Counted from the stretch's first letter, positions 45,038 to 57,100 are shown. The stretch: DNA of 64,000 nt from Galerina marginata (GCA_023014335.1 JAECYW010000023.1:124001-188000); one strand, 5' to 3'. Made by a program: numbers and translations. Notes: a model not told the origin generated them from the letters alone.

Positions 45038-46886
45038 GTCTCTGAAATGCTTCCTGCTGGTGTGAGTCAAGTAGAGGAGCGCTGGATAATTTCTAACCCC
45101 AATGTCGACGGCCTTTATACTTACGAACGCTACCTGATGGAAAAACAGAATTTTCTATCGTCTCAGAAGCGATGGCCTTGGTATGTCGATTCCGGCAGGT
45201 TCTCAGTACCTTGCTTGCAGCGCTCGTCTTTGAGAAACTTCGTGAGAGACATCTAAATGTCATGTACCTTTCTATCTTTGCAGAACTTCCGACTCGGATC
45301 TCCGTGCATGCTTTAAAAATAGAAATGAATAATGCAAGTTAGAGCCGGAACTTGATACCCTCCGAAATAGTGAGACCAAGAATGCGTAATTAGAACTGAA
45401 ACTCACAGGAATGTGAGATTTGGCGCCCGCATGGCGCTTCGGCGCTAATTCAACATAGACAATCATAAGAAAGGGAGTGAACTCATTGAGCCTTGAACCC
45501 AATCCGACGTGACAAGATGATGTGCTCAATTATTTTTCTTCCGTTTCGTAATGATTTGAGGATAACTATAGTATTTGTATCCTAAATTTAAGGATCAGTA
45601 TGAAACTGAAAAAGTTCCAAATATAGGTTCGACTGCTCACCTCAGGCTGTTCACCATACCCGTAGCCACGCGTAGCGGGTTTGACAGTTGAGCGTGTGGG
45701 AAAGTCGAACGCAACTCTTTCGTATGCATTGCCTTGTCTTCTTCGACTTACTGTCAAGAGCAAGAACTTCCCATATCCGGGTGGTAAAAAGGCACACAAA
45801 AAATTGATCCTTCAAGTTCGCAAGAGCACATGGAAGAAACATGTTGGTGCTGGAGATCGCATGTTACTATGGGTTAACGCCCGTTTGCCGACTAGGCGCT
45901 AATGACGGCAAGAAACGCCAAACAGCTTTAGGACTTCGAAAATCAGTGTCGTACTTATAGTTATCCTAACCTCAGTAGATAACGCAGGCGTTTTTCCTTG
46001 GTTTATCCGTTGCACCTTGCACAAGTATTATTCCAATTCCCATCAGTGACGATCTTCCTTTATTTGTTCAGAAGGAAAACCAAACATTGAGCTCGTCCTC
46101 CTTGTTTCTGATTGCCACCTTTTGTTTTTTCGCATATACTGTATATCCGTGGACCAGCATATCAGAAAGCGAAGCACAGAAGGACATTGGAATTAGAATT
46201 TCTTTGACAAGCGCTACACCTACAGTGTTTTTATCCACAAGCAAGGCAAGGTGCTATTTCAAAGGCGAATAAAAACAGAGCCACACTTTGATGATGCAAA
46301 CATTGTAATCAGAGTCGAGAAGTGACCTTTCCTAGAAGCTTCACGATGCAGATCAACGATGATGTTGTTGGCAGCAAACAGCTGTAAAGCTTGAGAAGAC
46401 ACGCCTTGTTTGTCAAGCTATCCTGCAGCGAATTTAACTCGAACGCCCATTTTAGAAGCCCAGTAATCTATGGCAGTCTAATTGGGCGTAACCAAGAAGT
46501 GTATTAGGCCCAAATACCGGAGGGGAAAACGTGGCAAGCTGGACGACTGGAACCTCGTGACCATCGTCACCTTGCTATGGAGTGGCATGGACGCATGAGT
46601 CTGATAAGATCCACGCGCATATCTCTTCCTTTCATTGACATTATTACAGTCGTTCTGACCACCCAGGAAGTGAGTTGCTACTCACGGAGCGGCTCTTGAG
46701 GTTCGTTGTAAGCTGATATCTACCTATGAGTAGAAGCCTGGAAGCTGAACTTGCTCTTCTTTCACCGCCTCTTGCCACCCACGGGCACGCTGTGAACCAA
46801 CACAGAAGACAACCTTTCACTGTAGGCGCATAATTTCTACTGTCGCCCTTGTTAAAGCTGAACTCACATCTCCGAAGAATTTGGAA
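45038..46886. other. Spacer with duplicated remnant
   Basis: 1.85 kb without a recognised gene. Part of it (45866-46170) is a copy of sequence upstream of MAPEG copy b. The rest appears unique. Confidence 0.45.
45866..46170 (+). repeat. Displaced copy of MAPEG copy b upstream flank
   Basis: Landmarks shared with 41740-42100 in the same order are cgcccgtttgccgact, ggcgctaatga, gcaagaaac, cagtagataacgcagg, cagtgacgat, ttgagctcgtcc and catatcagaa. It continues the duplication unit of MAPEG copy c after an interruption from about 43955 to 45866. Confidence 0.7.
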
Positions 46887-47780
46887 ATGAAACAGTATAA
46901 AGACGTTGTTCAGAAAGGCAACACTCAGCTGCTCCTCCCCATCACCGACGGCCAGAGTTTTGTCTTCTGCTTTCATGCTTCCGCATACAAGATAGCGAAA
47001 AGCGTTGAAATCAACCTTTACTTCAAGAATCAATACGCATACTCGTCGACCTTCAACCCATCGAGAGACGAGTCTAACAGTGAATATTTCAAAAATCAAT
47101 CCGCATCCAGGTCGATCTTCAACCCGTCGAGAGACGAGTCTGTTAACGATGATGACGCTATGTTGGTTGTCAGAATCGATAAAATCACCCATTCCCGTTA
47201 CAAAACTTACATCAACGATCGCTTCATTCGCGATGGCCGCTGCTTGCGCTATGATATTAACCCAGAAAACCGAGTCGACACAGCGGGAATCGCCATCGAT
47301 ACCACAGAGGTCGTTCCCATTACTTTGACAGTCTTTCAGTATGCGGAATACGGGAAAGTAGAAGCGGCTGCACAAGCCATGCGGAATTCGAAGTTGGGGG
47401 ACGTTGAGATGGAAAATGAAGGGCAGGCGTTGAAGGGAGGCAAGACAGAACCGAATGCTGATGGTGCTGATAGCACCAGCCCGTCGTCGGCCAAAGCTCA
47501 CCCTTTAGATGCCGATCGGATGAGGTACTCTTCGGCCATAGCATGGCCAATCGCCATCGAGCTCGAATGCAAGGACGCCAAAGACACCATCCAGCAGAAG
47601 CATGACAAAATGATGTGGCAATGGGTTGTCGAGCGCGGCAACAATGCTTCGCTGAGTACTCAAGACTATTTCGCTTACTCCCACCAAGTTGCCTGGCCGA
47701 GTGCATTATCTACTGTAAATGTGCAATGGAGAGGGAAAATCCAGGCGAGGTACACCCAGCTGTTCAAGAACCTGCCTTGA
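46887..47780 (+). CDS. Unknown family, paralog 1 of 3
   Basis: A single-exon gene of 297 residues. I chose the ATG at 46887 because all three paralogs start MK-x-YK-x-x-VQ. I do not recognise the family. The first about 165 residues look beta-rich and carry the family motifs LLLPITDGQSFVFCF, VVRIDK, YKTYINDR, ENRVDTAGIAI and LTVFQYAEYGKV. A polar, acidic, Ser-rich linker follows. The last about 90 residues carry RYSSAIAWPIAIELE, QQKHDKMMWQWVVERG, DYFAYSHQVAWP and a closing RYTQLFKNLP. There is no signal peptide or membrane segment, so it is probably cytosolic. Between the first and second motifs there is a 22-residue tandem duplication absent from the paralogs. Intronless genes are unusual among the genes of this window. 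Confidence 0.7.
   Translation: MKQYKDVVQKGNTQLLLPITDGQSFVFCFHASAYKIAKSVEINLYFKNQYAYSSTFNPSRDESNSEYFKNQSASRSIFNPSRDESVNDDDAMLVVRIDKITHSRYKTYINDRFIRDGRCLRYDINPENRVDTAGIAIDTTEVVPITLTVFQYAEYGKVEAAAQAMRNSKLGDVEMENEGQALKGGKTEPNADGADSTSPSSAKAHPLDADRMRYSSAIAWPIAIELECKDAKDTIQQKHDKMMWQWVVERGNNASLSTQDYFAYSHQVAWPSALSTVNVQWRGKIQARYTQLFKNLP
47019..47150 (+). repeat. 66-bp in-frame tandem duplication
   Basis: Two 66-bp units start at 47019 and 47085. Both encode YFKNQ, then a variable stretch, then FNPSRDES. They keep frame and add 22 residues to paralog 1 only. Confidence 0.8.
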
Positions 47781-48569
47781 GGAGAAGGCGACGAGTTTCA
47801 AGGTTGGGAACGATTCAAAATGCAGTTGAATATTAATATTCTGAGGACCTTTTGAAGTCAGACGATGTACTTTGCATATTGGAAAAGGACCGTAGGTTAA
47901 GCGCTGGCAATGCATAACCAAGTCGGAGCCTTGTTTACCGGCGTCCAAATCACCGCAGTACGCAGCGATTACGACGACTAGCTCGGAGTGGGTATGCTAA
48001 GGATAAAATCCTCAACTCTATCTTTCACTGCTGAAGGTCGTGGAAAGGCGAGTAAATTGGCCACAGAAAATGGTCGCCAATGAGGATACATACGTACCTG
48101 TGAGGCCCTTGACATTCCCCCTCTACTATGGTTCCTGACAGAAGGCGGTGTCCTTTGAATTGAAAAGGCTTGCTTCACAGTTGGCGGGAACAAAAAGCTT
48201 TGAAGCTTGGAGTATCCGCTTTCACAATCCTCTTTGACGGGTATATTTCAGGGCAAGGACACAAGGAAATAGATACGGACATGGTAGAACGGCCGGTTCA
48301 GACAACAGGGGTCGGTAACAATGAGGGAGAATTTCGTCGCCCGAGCTTCCTCGTCATGTCTATGAAGTTCAATTTGAGGTATTACGGAAATGCTATTTCT
48401 TATGCTTCTCGTTCAGGACTTTCGGGTCAGACCCTAATAAGAATCGGCTGCAGATCGGATAAGGTCTTCTGCAGCTTTGGATCGCGCTTTGAGCGTGCAT
48501 TTGAAGGGAATAGGACGGCTAGAGAGGCGTTATTAACTCAAAGGCTCGATGTATAGACTTTGTCACTGA
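47781..48569. other. Spacer between paralog 1 and the P450
   Basis: A convergent intergenic region. A plus-strand frame of about 128 codons (48170-48556) lacks an ATG start and any recognised motif, so it is not called. Confidence 0.4.
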
Positions 48570-50615
48570 CTATACCAATCCAGATTGATACTGAACTGAG
48601 GGCTCGATAGCTCTCCCTTCATCATCCACAGCCTTGGAAATCTCGAATGTCGTGAGTACAGTTGCAACCATGAGCCAGAGGAAGGAAAGGGCAAGGTCGC
48701 TGCCTGGACAAACCCTTGACATATCGTATTTTTTAGCGCTAAAAGGTAGATTTTATGGACAACTGGGGCTAACCTCCGACCAAAACCAAAAGCCATCAAG
48801 GCGGGATTGCGCACAGATGGATCAAGTTTTCCGTCTTTCATGAAACGGTCTGGTTTGAAAGTAGATGGGTCGGGGTATTGTTCCTCATCGTGGAGCATAG
48901 CCCTAAGGCAACGGTGACTTAGTTAATAATTTTCGACAACATTAGCTCTTTCGCGATGTAGCTTACCATGCATTGGCGATTACTATCGACCCTTTCGGGA
49001 TGTGGTATCCTTCATACACGTCATCTTCAACGGTACAACGGGGCACGCCTGGAGTTGGGACTCAGTACTGCGCGTTTCATATTCCATCTCTACGACCTAC
49101 CTATGGGAAGGGTTGGTCTCCACCTAACGATTCTTAAATCCTATAATCACCAACAAGGCCAGGATGATCACGACGAACCTCTGAATTTCTTTCACTACAG
49201 CAGAGATATACGGCAAATCTGCTTCATCACTAAATTCGGGTAGTCTTCCTCCGAGAACGCGGTCCAGTTCTTCCTGAGCCTTCCGCTGCGCCTCCGGGAA
49301 GTGAAGCATTGCGGCAAAGAGGGTGTGTATGCCTGCCAGTGTCGTATCGGCACCACCTTCGAGAGTAGAGCATGTCATAAATTCAAAGAATTCAAGGTAA
49401 GCGGAAGATCTCACCGACGAAGATAGCGGCCGCAGTGTCTCGTATGACTTCTTCCTGGTGCTTGAGGTCCGCGCTTTCATCCAGGTTTTGCAAGGATATT
49501 GAGGTAAACGACGGTCTAGCTGTCCCCAACGCCTGGACATAAACTCTATTTCAGTAAGCTATGCATCAGAGGCGCGGCACAGAACTCGAACCATATTCCG
49601 AATCGTGTCGTCGAAAGGCACCTGTCGCAAATCCTCTTGGAGCTTGCGCCACGCCCTGGCTTTCTTCTGGAACCCAGCGCCGGGCACAAATTCTGGTACA
49701 TATTTCAGGATGGGAAGTATGTCGACCAAGAAGGCTCCAGGCATAGCAGCTTCCCCAGCGGACGCGACAGCACGCTCAGCGAGGTTGATGAATGGGCCGT
49801 CGGTGTGGTGGACGGGGAACCCATAGGCCATCGAAATGGCTGTACTACCTACAGTACTTGAGTGGAACGCCCACTTAGTTAATACCGCTTCAAAGTTCAG
49901 GCTTACAGGAGACATACTGTCGCGTGATTGTAAGGAAGTCCTCCGGGGCGTCAAGCAGACGAGGCAACATCTTGCGGACAAACTCCATTTGTGGGGCTTG
50001 GTAAAGGGAGGCGTTGCTACCTTGAAAGTATTGGGTAAATACCCGCCGACTTTCTCTCCATAGCTCTCCATAGGGCATTAACGACATGGCCCATGTCCAA
50101 CCCATCCTGTCAAAAATGGTAGAAACTGTAAATTCCCGTACTTATCATCAATCTCCTCCACTCACAGATCGCATATCATCGGGAGGTGCGGCCTTCAATG
50201 AAGTATCAGGTTGAGTAAAGCATTAGAGATTCGAAAACGACACAAACAGACCTGCTAGAGTACGCAGACGACCTCTTTTCGAGTAGCTCAACGGCCACAT
50301 CGAAAGAATTCAGGACGACGATGTCCTTTCCCGCTGCGTTTAGGTGAATAATGTTGGAATCTGTTGGAATAAGAAATCAAAACGGAAAATGCGATAATGA
50401 GAACAAATATACCGACTGTACTTTTTGCCCCACCGAGCGTATGTCTCCCATTCTAAGCTGGTGGGGAAGTCTAGCAAATTTCCAAGAATCGGAAGTTTCC
50501 TAGGGCCAGGAGGGTACGGCAATGCGGAACGCTTGCTATGCTTCACGTAGACCACAATAGCAATCGCCAAGGTAGCAACAAAAACCCATAGACTGAAACC
50601 GTTTAGTACAGGCAT
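48570..50615 (-). CDS. Cytochrome P450 monooxygenase
   Basis: A multi-exon minus-strand gene for a microsomal P450. It begins with a membrane anchor (NGFSLWVFVATLAIAIVVYV) and the proline hinge LPYPPGPRKLPILGNLLDFP. Further on come MGWTWAMSLMPYGELWRESR, FPVHHTDGPFINLAER and the I-helix oxygen-binding motif GGADTTLAG. They are followed by the K-helix EIQR (ExxR), FKPDRF (PERF-type), and the haem loop FGFGRR joined over an intron to VCPG with the Cys ligand. The end is EPSVQYQSGLV, stop at 48570-48572. All key residues are present, so it should be active with an NADPH-P450 reductase. The general look is that of basidiomycete CYPs compared with O-methylsterigmatocystin oxidoreductase (CYP64-like), but I cannot fix the family. 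Some internal exon edges were not resolved. A transposon lies immediately before its ATG. Confidence 0.9.
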
Positions 50616-50619
50616 CAGT

Positions 50620-51803
50620 GCTGAAGCCCAGTGAGAAACGCCTTGAGTGAGATTGGGTGCAATCGAGTTAAATTGAGTTAGTTCTCATGCCATCGATTAC
50701 GCGGTCAGAATTTCGAGCGCCCTCGAGTACTTTCTGACACTTATTTCTTGGCATCTCTGGGCATCACCTTTTTTCAAATCAGACTTGGAATTTGGCGTAT
50801 GAATGTGCTGACAAACTCGGTAAAGTTTCTTCAAGAATTCCTAAGTTCGACTCGTTCCTTTGCCACGTACCACCACCTTCACTTCTGCGAACGCCTCCTG
50901 CCTCGACTTTTTCCCGCCTCGACTGCGTCCTGTCGATGTCTTATCACCTTCCCTCCGTCGTATAAGCTCTTTCAATTGTAAGCAACTAGCTCTATTTCCT
51001 TCTAGCCGACAGCCAGCAAGCACGACGGCAAATACTGGGATCGATGGGTACGTCTACAGGGCATGTCTCTCAGACTCGATTCTTACTAATACGGTGCACA
51101 GACATCTTTCCACCACATTCAAGGTACATTCTCCGCGTCCACGGCATCTACTAAACTACAAGGTATGTTGTTTGAATTTGGCTCGCTTTCTCTCTGTTGA
51201 TTGCGCGGCCAACTCATTATAGTGCAAAAGCTACGCCTATGGCCGACATGGGAAGGGTTTGAGGAGAAGAGACGTGCATATGGATACTATCTGAGAGGCC
51301 TGGTCACATCCAGTAAGTGAGCCTTGTCATCGTTTTTGTGCCTCCTGCTGATGGCTTTCTAATAGGCTGTCAGTCCGAAGTATAATCGTGAAGGGGTTAG
51401 TTACAGACGTCGGAGTCCTTGTCTTAGTGCAGTAGCTAGTAGCTAGATAGCATCACTTATCTTAGTTTACATGAATACACTCTGTTTCACGCGATTTCAC
51501 TACATTGCAATTGAGCAGTATTGATTGGGATCGAGAGAATTCGAGCAGCATTGGGATCTGCCGCGCTCGAACGCGCTCGAGGGCACCCGATGAGCGGTCT
51601 AAACATGCTTGACGGAATAGAGCCAATTCGAGTGAAATAGAGCGTGCACAAATTCACTCGATATCACACGAGCCTACTGGATCTGACTCGAGAAATTATC
51701 GAGTGATTCTCATTTTTTATGATGAGATCGAGTATGATCGAGTGAATCGAAATCACTCGATTCTGCTTGATCCCACTCGAGGCGTTTCTCACTGGGGCTG
51801 AAG
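50620..51803 (+). mobile_element. TIR DNA transposon, non-autonomous, with 7-bp TSD
   Basis: The element spans 50627-51796 (1170 bp). Its left end reads CCCAGTGAGAAACGCCTT and its right end, reverse-complemented, CCCAGTGAGAAACGCCTC; the match continues over about 27 bp with two mismatches. It is flanked by the direct repeat GCTGAAG at 50620-50626 and 51797-51803. The sub-terminal regions are full of TCGAG/ATCGAGTG motifs in both orientations, especially 51500-51780, as is common where a transposase binds. CAGTG-type ends recall hAT elements, but those usually make 8-bp duplications. No transposase is recognisable inside; the longest frame (50860-51222) has no known domain, so the element is probably mobilised in trans. 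Confidence 0.85.
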
Positions 51804-52488
51804 ATGGGGAAACGAAGCCTTTATCAACGAAATCGACGTTCTTATGCGATTTGGATGAAAACTCCACACTGGTGATATATTTGGCTGAAGGGAAACACGT
51901 TAAGTATGGTCAAATGACACGAAGTTAAGGCCCAATTCGCACCGTTCAATGAAGTCGATGTCAGTCTCTGACAGCTGCCACTTGTGGTGAGAAGTAATGA
52001 AGTAGAAACTCATCTTGATACGAACCCAAGGTGGTTTGGTACTTTTCTACCTCTCTCTCCCCTCGTCGGCGCGCTGCCACTGTCGGCGCTTCGCAGAATG
52101 CGTCTGCGACGTAGGCAACGACTCTATTGCTCCTCCCGTAGAAGGTGATGGCAGTCTCTGAAAGTATGGCTTGCTTTCCGGAAAGGAAGAATGGTGAACA
52201 CAGATAATGAACATGTTTGTGGAACGAGCCTGTAGACTCAGAAGAGATGCGAGAGGAGAGAGGAACCGATGGGCGGTCGGACGCGTTGAAAAGGAGCGAT
52301 GATGCGTGAGAATCCTTAGCCAGCACTGCCACTGATGGCATCTTCCAATCTAATCTAAACATCGTCTTCCTTCCTTCCTTACCAGCGCCACTCCCAGAAG
52401 GTTGAGATTGGGTGAACGGTAAGCCCGTTTGTCCTTGCATTGGTACATGTTGAAGCTGAATATGCCGGAGCTTTATAGCCTGAGGAAA
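51804..52488. other. Former P450 promoter side and paralog 2 upstream region
   Basis: This lies right of the transposon. Sequence joining the target duplication at 51797 would originally have been the P450 promoter. Minus-strand frames here (such as 51961-52602) overlap paralog 2 and are shadows. Confidence 0.45.
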
Positions 52489-53385
52489 ATGAAACATTAC
52501 AAGGGCCTTGTTCAGAAAAATAACGCCTTGCTGATCCTCCCGGTTTCCGACGGCCAGAGTTTTGTTTTCAGCTTCCCTGCATCTGCATGCAAGAATGCCC
52601 AAAGCGTCACGGTCACTCTCTCTTTCGACAATATCTGCCTGTACAAAGTCGATTTCAAGCCCAAAGAAGACGGACTTTCCCAGGCCATATACGATAATTA
52701 TGGGACAATATCATTGTGCTATTATGGATGGCTAAACGACGATTCCGCAAACTTTGTATTCAGAATCGATAAGACCCCACACGCCTTCAAGACCTATATC
52801 AATGACCGCTGCATTTCCAGTCACACGTCCATGAACAAACAAACCAACCACGAAAGCCGAGTCGACATGGCCGGAGTCGCCATTAACGTGACAGAAATGG
52901 TGCCTATTACCTTGACCGTCTTCGACTACGCAGAGTATGAACATGTGGAAGCATTTTCAAAGGAGAGGCGGAATCCAGATTCAATCGCTTCTCAGGCGGA
53001 TATGGATGGATTGGAGGAAAATGGGAAGGAATCAGCTACCGACAGCGCGAATGCCGACATTCCTCCCCAAGACACCGTGTGGATGAAATATTCCTCAACT
53101 GTGCTCTGGCCGATCGCGATAGAGCTGGAGGCCACCAACCTAAAAATGGGTCTCCAGCAAAAACACGACACATTGATGGCCCAGTGGGTTGTCGCACACG
53201 ACGACGACATTGCGCTGAACACCATTGACTATTTCGTTCACTCTCATCGGGTAATCTGGCCGAGAGTACTGACATCAGTGAATGCAGACAAGGCTGTGAA
53301 GATCCGGGAGAGGCATGCCCAGCTTTTCAAGAATTTGCCTCGAGCCAAAGCTGAACGGTCTCAGGGTACGGTGAACGTCGAGTGA
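52489..53385 (+). CDS. Unknown family, paralog 2 of 3
   Basis: Single exon, 298 residues from the conserved ATG at 52489. The frame is open further 5', and an ATG at 52447 would add 14 residues. It shares with the other two the segments ILPVSDGQSFVFSF, FRIDK, FKTYINDR, ESRVDMAGVAIN, PITLTVFDYAEYEHVE, KYSSTVLWPIAIELE, QQKHDTLMAQWVV, DYFVHSHRVIWP and RHAQLFKNLP. It also has an N-terminal stretch with Tyr and Asp (AIYDNYGTISLCYYGWLNDD) not seen in paralog 1, and a longer basic C-terminus. The linker (about residues 165-200) is acidic. No domain is recognised and there is no signal peptide. It is the nearest paralog to the TPR-CHAT gene, which starts about 760 bp downstream on the same strand. 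Confidence 0.7.
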   Translation: MKHYKGLVQKNNALLILPVSDGQSFVFSFPASACKNAQSVTVTLSFDNICLYKVDFKPKEDGLSQAIYDNYGTISLCYYGWLNDDSANFVFRIDKTPHAFKTYINDRCISSHTSMNKQTNHESRVDMAGVAINVTEMVPITLTVFDYAEYEHVEAFSKERRNPDSIASQADMDGLEENGKESATDSANADIPPQDTVWMKYSSTVLWPIAIELEATNLKMGLQQKHDTLMAQWVVAHDDDIALNTIDYFVHSHRVIWPRVLTSVNADKAVKIRERHAQLFKNLPRAKAERSQGTVNVE

Positions 53386-54143
53386 AGTTCCAATACAGAC
53401 CACAATTCCTAGGAGTCTCCACAGAAAATTATGATAATTACAGCAACCAATAAATTGGGCGGAAAGGTCTATATACTCAGTACTGCAAATTTCCCTTACT
53501 TAAGAAACCCTGTCTTCATTAAAATGTGTAGCCTCCCCTTAAAAGGCACCCGAAAGAACCTGAAATGGGTTGGCCAATTGCAATGTGGGCTCACCTGCGA
53601 GTACGCGTTCGCCCGAGCGGCCTTGAATTTTTTTATAGCCATCGAGGGCCAGACAGAAGGGCGCCTTCGTCTGAAAACAAATTCTGAGCAATTGGTTGTA
53701 AATTTGTTCCGAAAAGAAGATCAGGAACATCGCTGTCTAGGTTTGGTCTAGGTGATGCGTCGCGTGAGACAAACGAAGTGAGGAGTCGTGGAAATCTCAG
53801 TATGGGCTTCCTTTCTTCCACTACATCAACCTCGTAATATTCTAAGAACTGCACCAGATCCGATGCCCAGTCTTCTCGGCTTTGACGTTTCAAGCTTTGT
53901 TTCCGGTGCTATCCATTGGGCTGAGGTTATGGGGATCAGAGGTAGGGAACCGTTGTCACCATTAACTCGTGTCCTCCCGCATGGGTGCGTTGTCTCTGTT
54001 TACATGAACGTAGGATAAATCCTCATCAATCGAGAAGAACTACACTGTACATCGAAAGTCAGGTTGCCGGTATATCCTTTCGTCTTTACCTGCTAATCTA
54101 CACGACAGATATTGTAATTGACTCTAATATAGAGGCTACGACG
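53386..54143. other. Spacer between paralog 2 and the TPR-CHAT gene
   Basis: A plus-strand frame at 53431-53751 and a minus-strand frame at 53633-53893 (REDWASDLVQFLEYYEVDVV at its start) overlap. The minus one looks more protein-like, but it has no recognised family and no splice partners. Neither is called as a gene. Confidence 0.35.
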
Positions 54144-57100
54144 ATGAAGGTCCAGGTGTTTACTGCAGATCTCGTGGCGGGGGAAACCTTGATTTTGGAA
54201 AGAATATCGTCCAGACAGTGGAAACATAATGAACCTGTTGATCTGTGGGTGTCTGCCCCACGCGTCACTTACCTGCTAATCTTATTACACTATACGTCAG
54301 GACGGGCGACCTCACAATCATTGTCAAGTGGGACGAAAGTAAAAATTTTGGCCGCATTTCTTTTGGTGAAACTGTTGAATTTCAACAATGGAGCAACATG
54401 TTACTTGATGACGATAGGTTCCCACTTTTCGCCCTGCTTTCGGAACGACCAGTGATCAAATTTGCGACGGAAGCAGACAGCACGGAGCTGACTATAGCAT
54501 TTGATATCGGTGCGAAGTCCCCGAGCGAGACAATACCTTACGAGTTAGACAGCTTTGAAGGCAAGAGTAAGTGACGTGTGCTCTCCACCGGCTCTCCCAA
54601 TGAATTATTTTGTTACTGATACTTTCATCAGGGGCTCAACTTGATAACGCAATATCCATTATCCAGGAAGCCGTTAATATCTCCGAGGCGGGACATCCAG
54701 ACATGCCTAGCATGTTAAATGAACTAGGAGCGCAGTATTTCTACCGTTTTGATCTCACAGGAAATTTGGAAGACCTAGATACCGCAATATCGTCCCATGA
54801 GAAGGCGATCTCACTGACCCAGGACACCCACGCAGACCTGCCAAGGACACTGGATACCCTCGCACATTTATACCAATCCCGATTCAAAAAGTCAGGAAAT
54901 CTGGCCGACGTTTCTAAAGCAATAGAGTTTGAGCAGCGATCAATTGTCCTCGCTCCAGTAACTCATAAAAAGCTGCATTTTGGGCTCATCAACGCTGGAA
55001 TATTGTATCGATCGCGCTTTATGAAAACAGAGAACTTGGCCGACCTCTCCGAAGCGATATTGCTAGCACAGAAGGCAGTCGATCTCTCTCCGCTCGATAA
55101 TACAGACCTGCCTACTTGGCTCCGTAGCCTGGCGACATGGTACCGATCTCGCTTCAGGCGCACGGGCAATCTATCCGATATTTCTGAAGCGATATCATGC
55201 GCTCATAAAGCGGTTTCTCTAACTCCAGCGGGGCGCGCAGACATGGCAGCTCATCTACATTGCCTTGGACTAGCGTACCAAAGCCGTTTTGACATTTTAG
55301 GAAACCCTGCCGACCTTTCTCAAGCAATATTACAGCTTCAGAAAGCTGTTCACCTTACTCAAGAAGGACATAATGACATGGCTATCTTTCTGAGCAACCT
55401 CGGCCTGTCATATCAATCTCGCTTTGAACAGACGGGAAACAGCGCCGATCTCTCTAACGCAATATCGTTCAAACAAAGAGGACTTCATCTCACTCCTGCC
55501 GGACACGCACATTTGCCGAAAGAATTCAGTAACCTTGGAACATCGTACGAATCGCGCTTCAAAAGCACGGGAAATTTAGAAGACCTCTTTCAAGCAATAA
55601 TCTACAAACAGAAATCACTTGAACTCACTGTCGAGGGAGACGCGCAAAAACCCCTCCGCCTGAATAACCTTGGATCCGCATATCAGTCTCGCTTCAGGAA
55701 AACAGAGGATCTGGCTGATATTTCGGAGGCCATTTCTTGCAGTCAGAAGGCGATTCATCTCACTCCAGAAGGACATCCGACTCAACCCATGCTGCTTAAT
55801 AACCTCGGAAATGCGTACGAATACCGCTTTGAATCGATACACAATTTAGACGACCTATCGGAAGCAATAATATGCCGTCAAAAAGCGGTCAGTCTCACCC
55901 CAGAAGGGCATGCAAACAGGCTCATTTGGCTCGCTAACCTTGGACATATCTTCGAGATTCGTTTCAAACATACTGGAAACGAGAATGATCTTAACGCGGT
56001 TGCATCTACTTACTCTATGGCTGCAAATCATCCGTCAGGAAGACCTAGGTTCAAACTTGTAGCTTCTATGAGATTGGCTATCATTTTGAAGGAACTTCGG
56101 CCATCGAAATCACTCGAAGCTTATTCCACCGCCATTCGCCTTCTTTCCCAGGTTGCGGGTTTGGAAGAAACCGTCGAAAGGCGACACACGAACCTCCTGG
56201 CTATTTCTGATTTATCAAATTCTGCTGCTGCTTGCGCTTTTGAATGCGGAAGACTGGACTTAGCTCTAGAGTGGCTTGAGCAAGGTCGTTGCCTAGTCTG
56301 GAGTCAACTAAATAGTCTTCGGACCCCGATAGATGCGCTTCGTGCCGAATATCCCGACTTGGCTAACGACATTGTGAGAGTGTCGCGTGCTCTCGAATCT
56401 GCAGGATTACGCTTTGAAGGTGGCGAAGACTTAACTGAGGACACGCACACGATGGAGAATAAAATATCGTTACAAGATGAGGTGAACTCTCATATCGCAC
56501 TTGCGCAGGAATGGGACTCGTTGATAGCAAAGGTTCACACCTTGCCTGGTTTCGAAGAACTGTTCCAACTACCCTCTTCCTCAACCATACTTCAGCATCT
56601 CCCGAAAGCGGGATATGTAATTTTTGTCAATGTCCATCATGAAGACCGTTGTGATGCGCTTGCAATTCGCTCTGGAGACGACCAACTCATTCATATTCCT
56701 TTACGAGAATTTTCCAGTGTTAAAGCGGCCGCCCTCCGCAACGGCTTGCAAGATCGTCTGAATACCTCTGGAATCAGGATGAGAGAAGCCGAACCACTTA
56801 CTCGTGGAATGCGATTAGAAAGAAATGCTGGAATGAAGGATATTTTGGGCGAATTATGGCTCTTGGTGGTCAAACCTATTCTCGATGGTCTTGAATATTC
56901 AGTGTGTATTGGATCCATTATCTCTGAGAAGACAGAACTGACCTTTCATTAATCTGTAGAAACATCTATCGGGGCCAAAGCGCATTTGGTGGTGCGCGAC
57001 GGGCTCACTCGCATTCCTCCCGATTCACGCGGCGGGAATATATGATGAAAGTGGCCCAGTAGTCGGTTCGACGCTTTCCGATTTCGCAATTTCTTCATAT

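Noticed and set aside
46644..47501. 285-codon minus-strand frame over paralog 1
   Set aside because: It overlaps paralog 1 in antisense. The plus-strand frame is conserved in three loci whereas this one is not.
51961..52602. 213-codon minus-strand frame over the start of paralog 2
   Set aside because: It is largely antisense to paralog 2 and its 5' flank, with similar antisense frames over the other paralogs caused by shared codon use.
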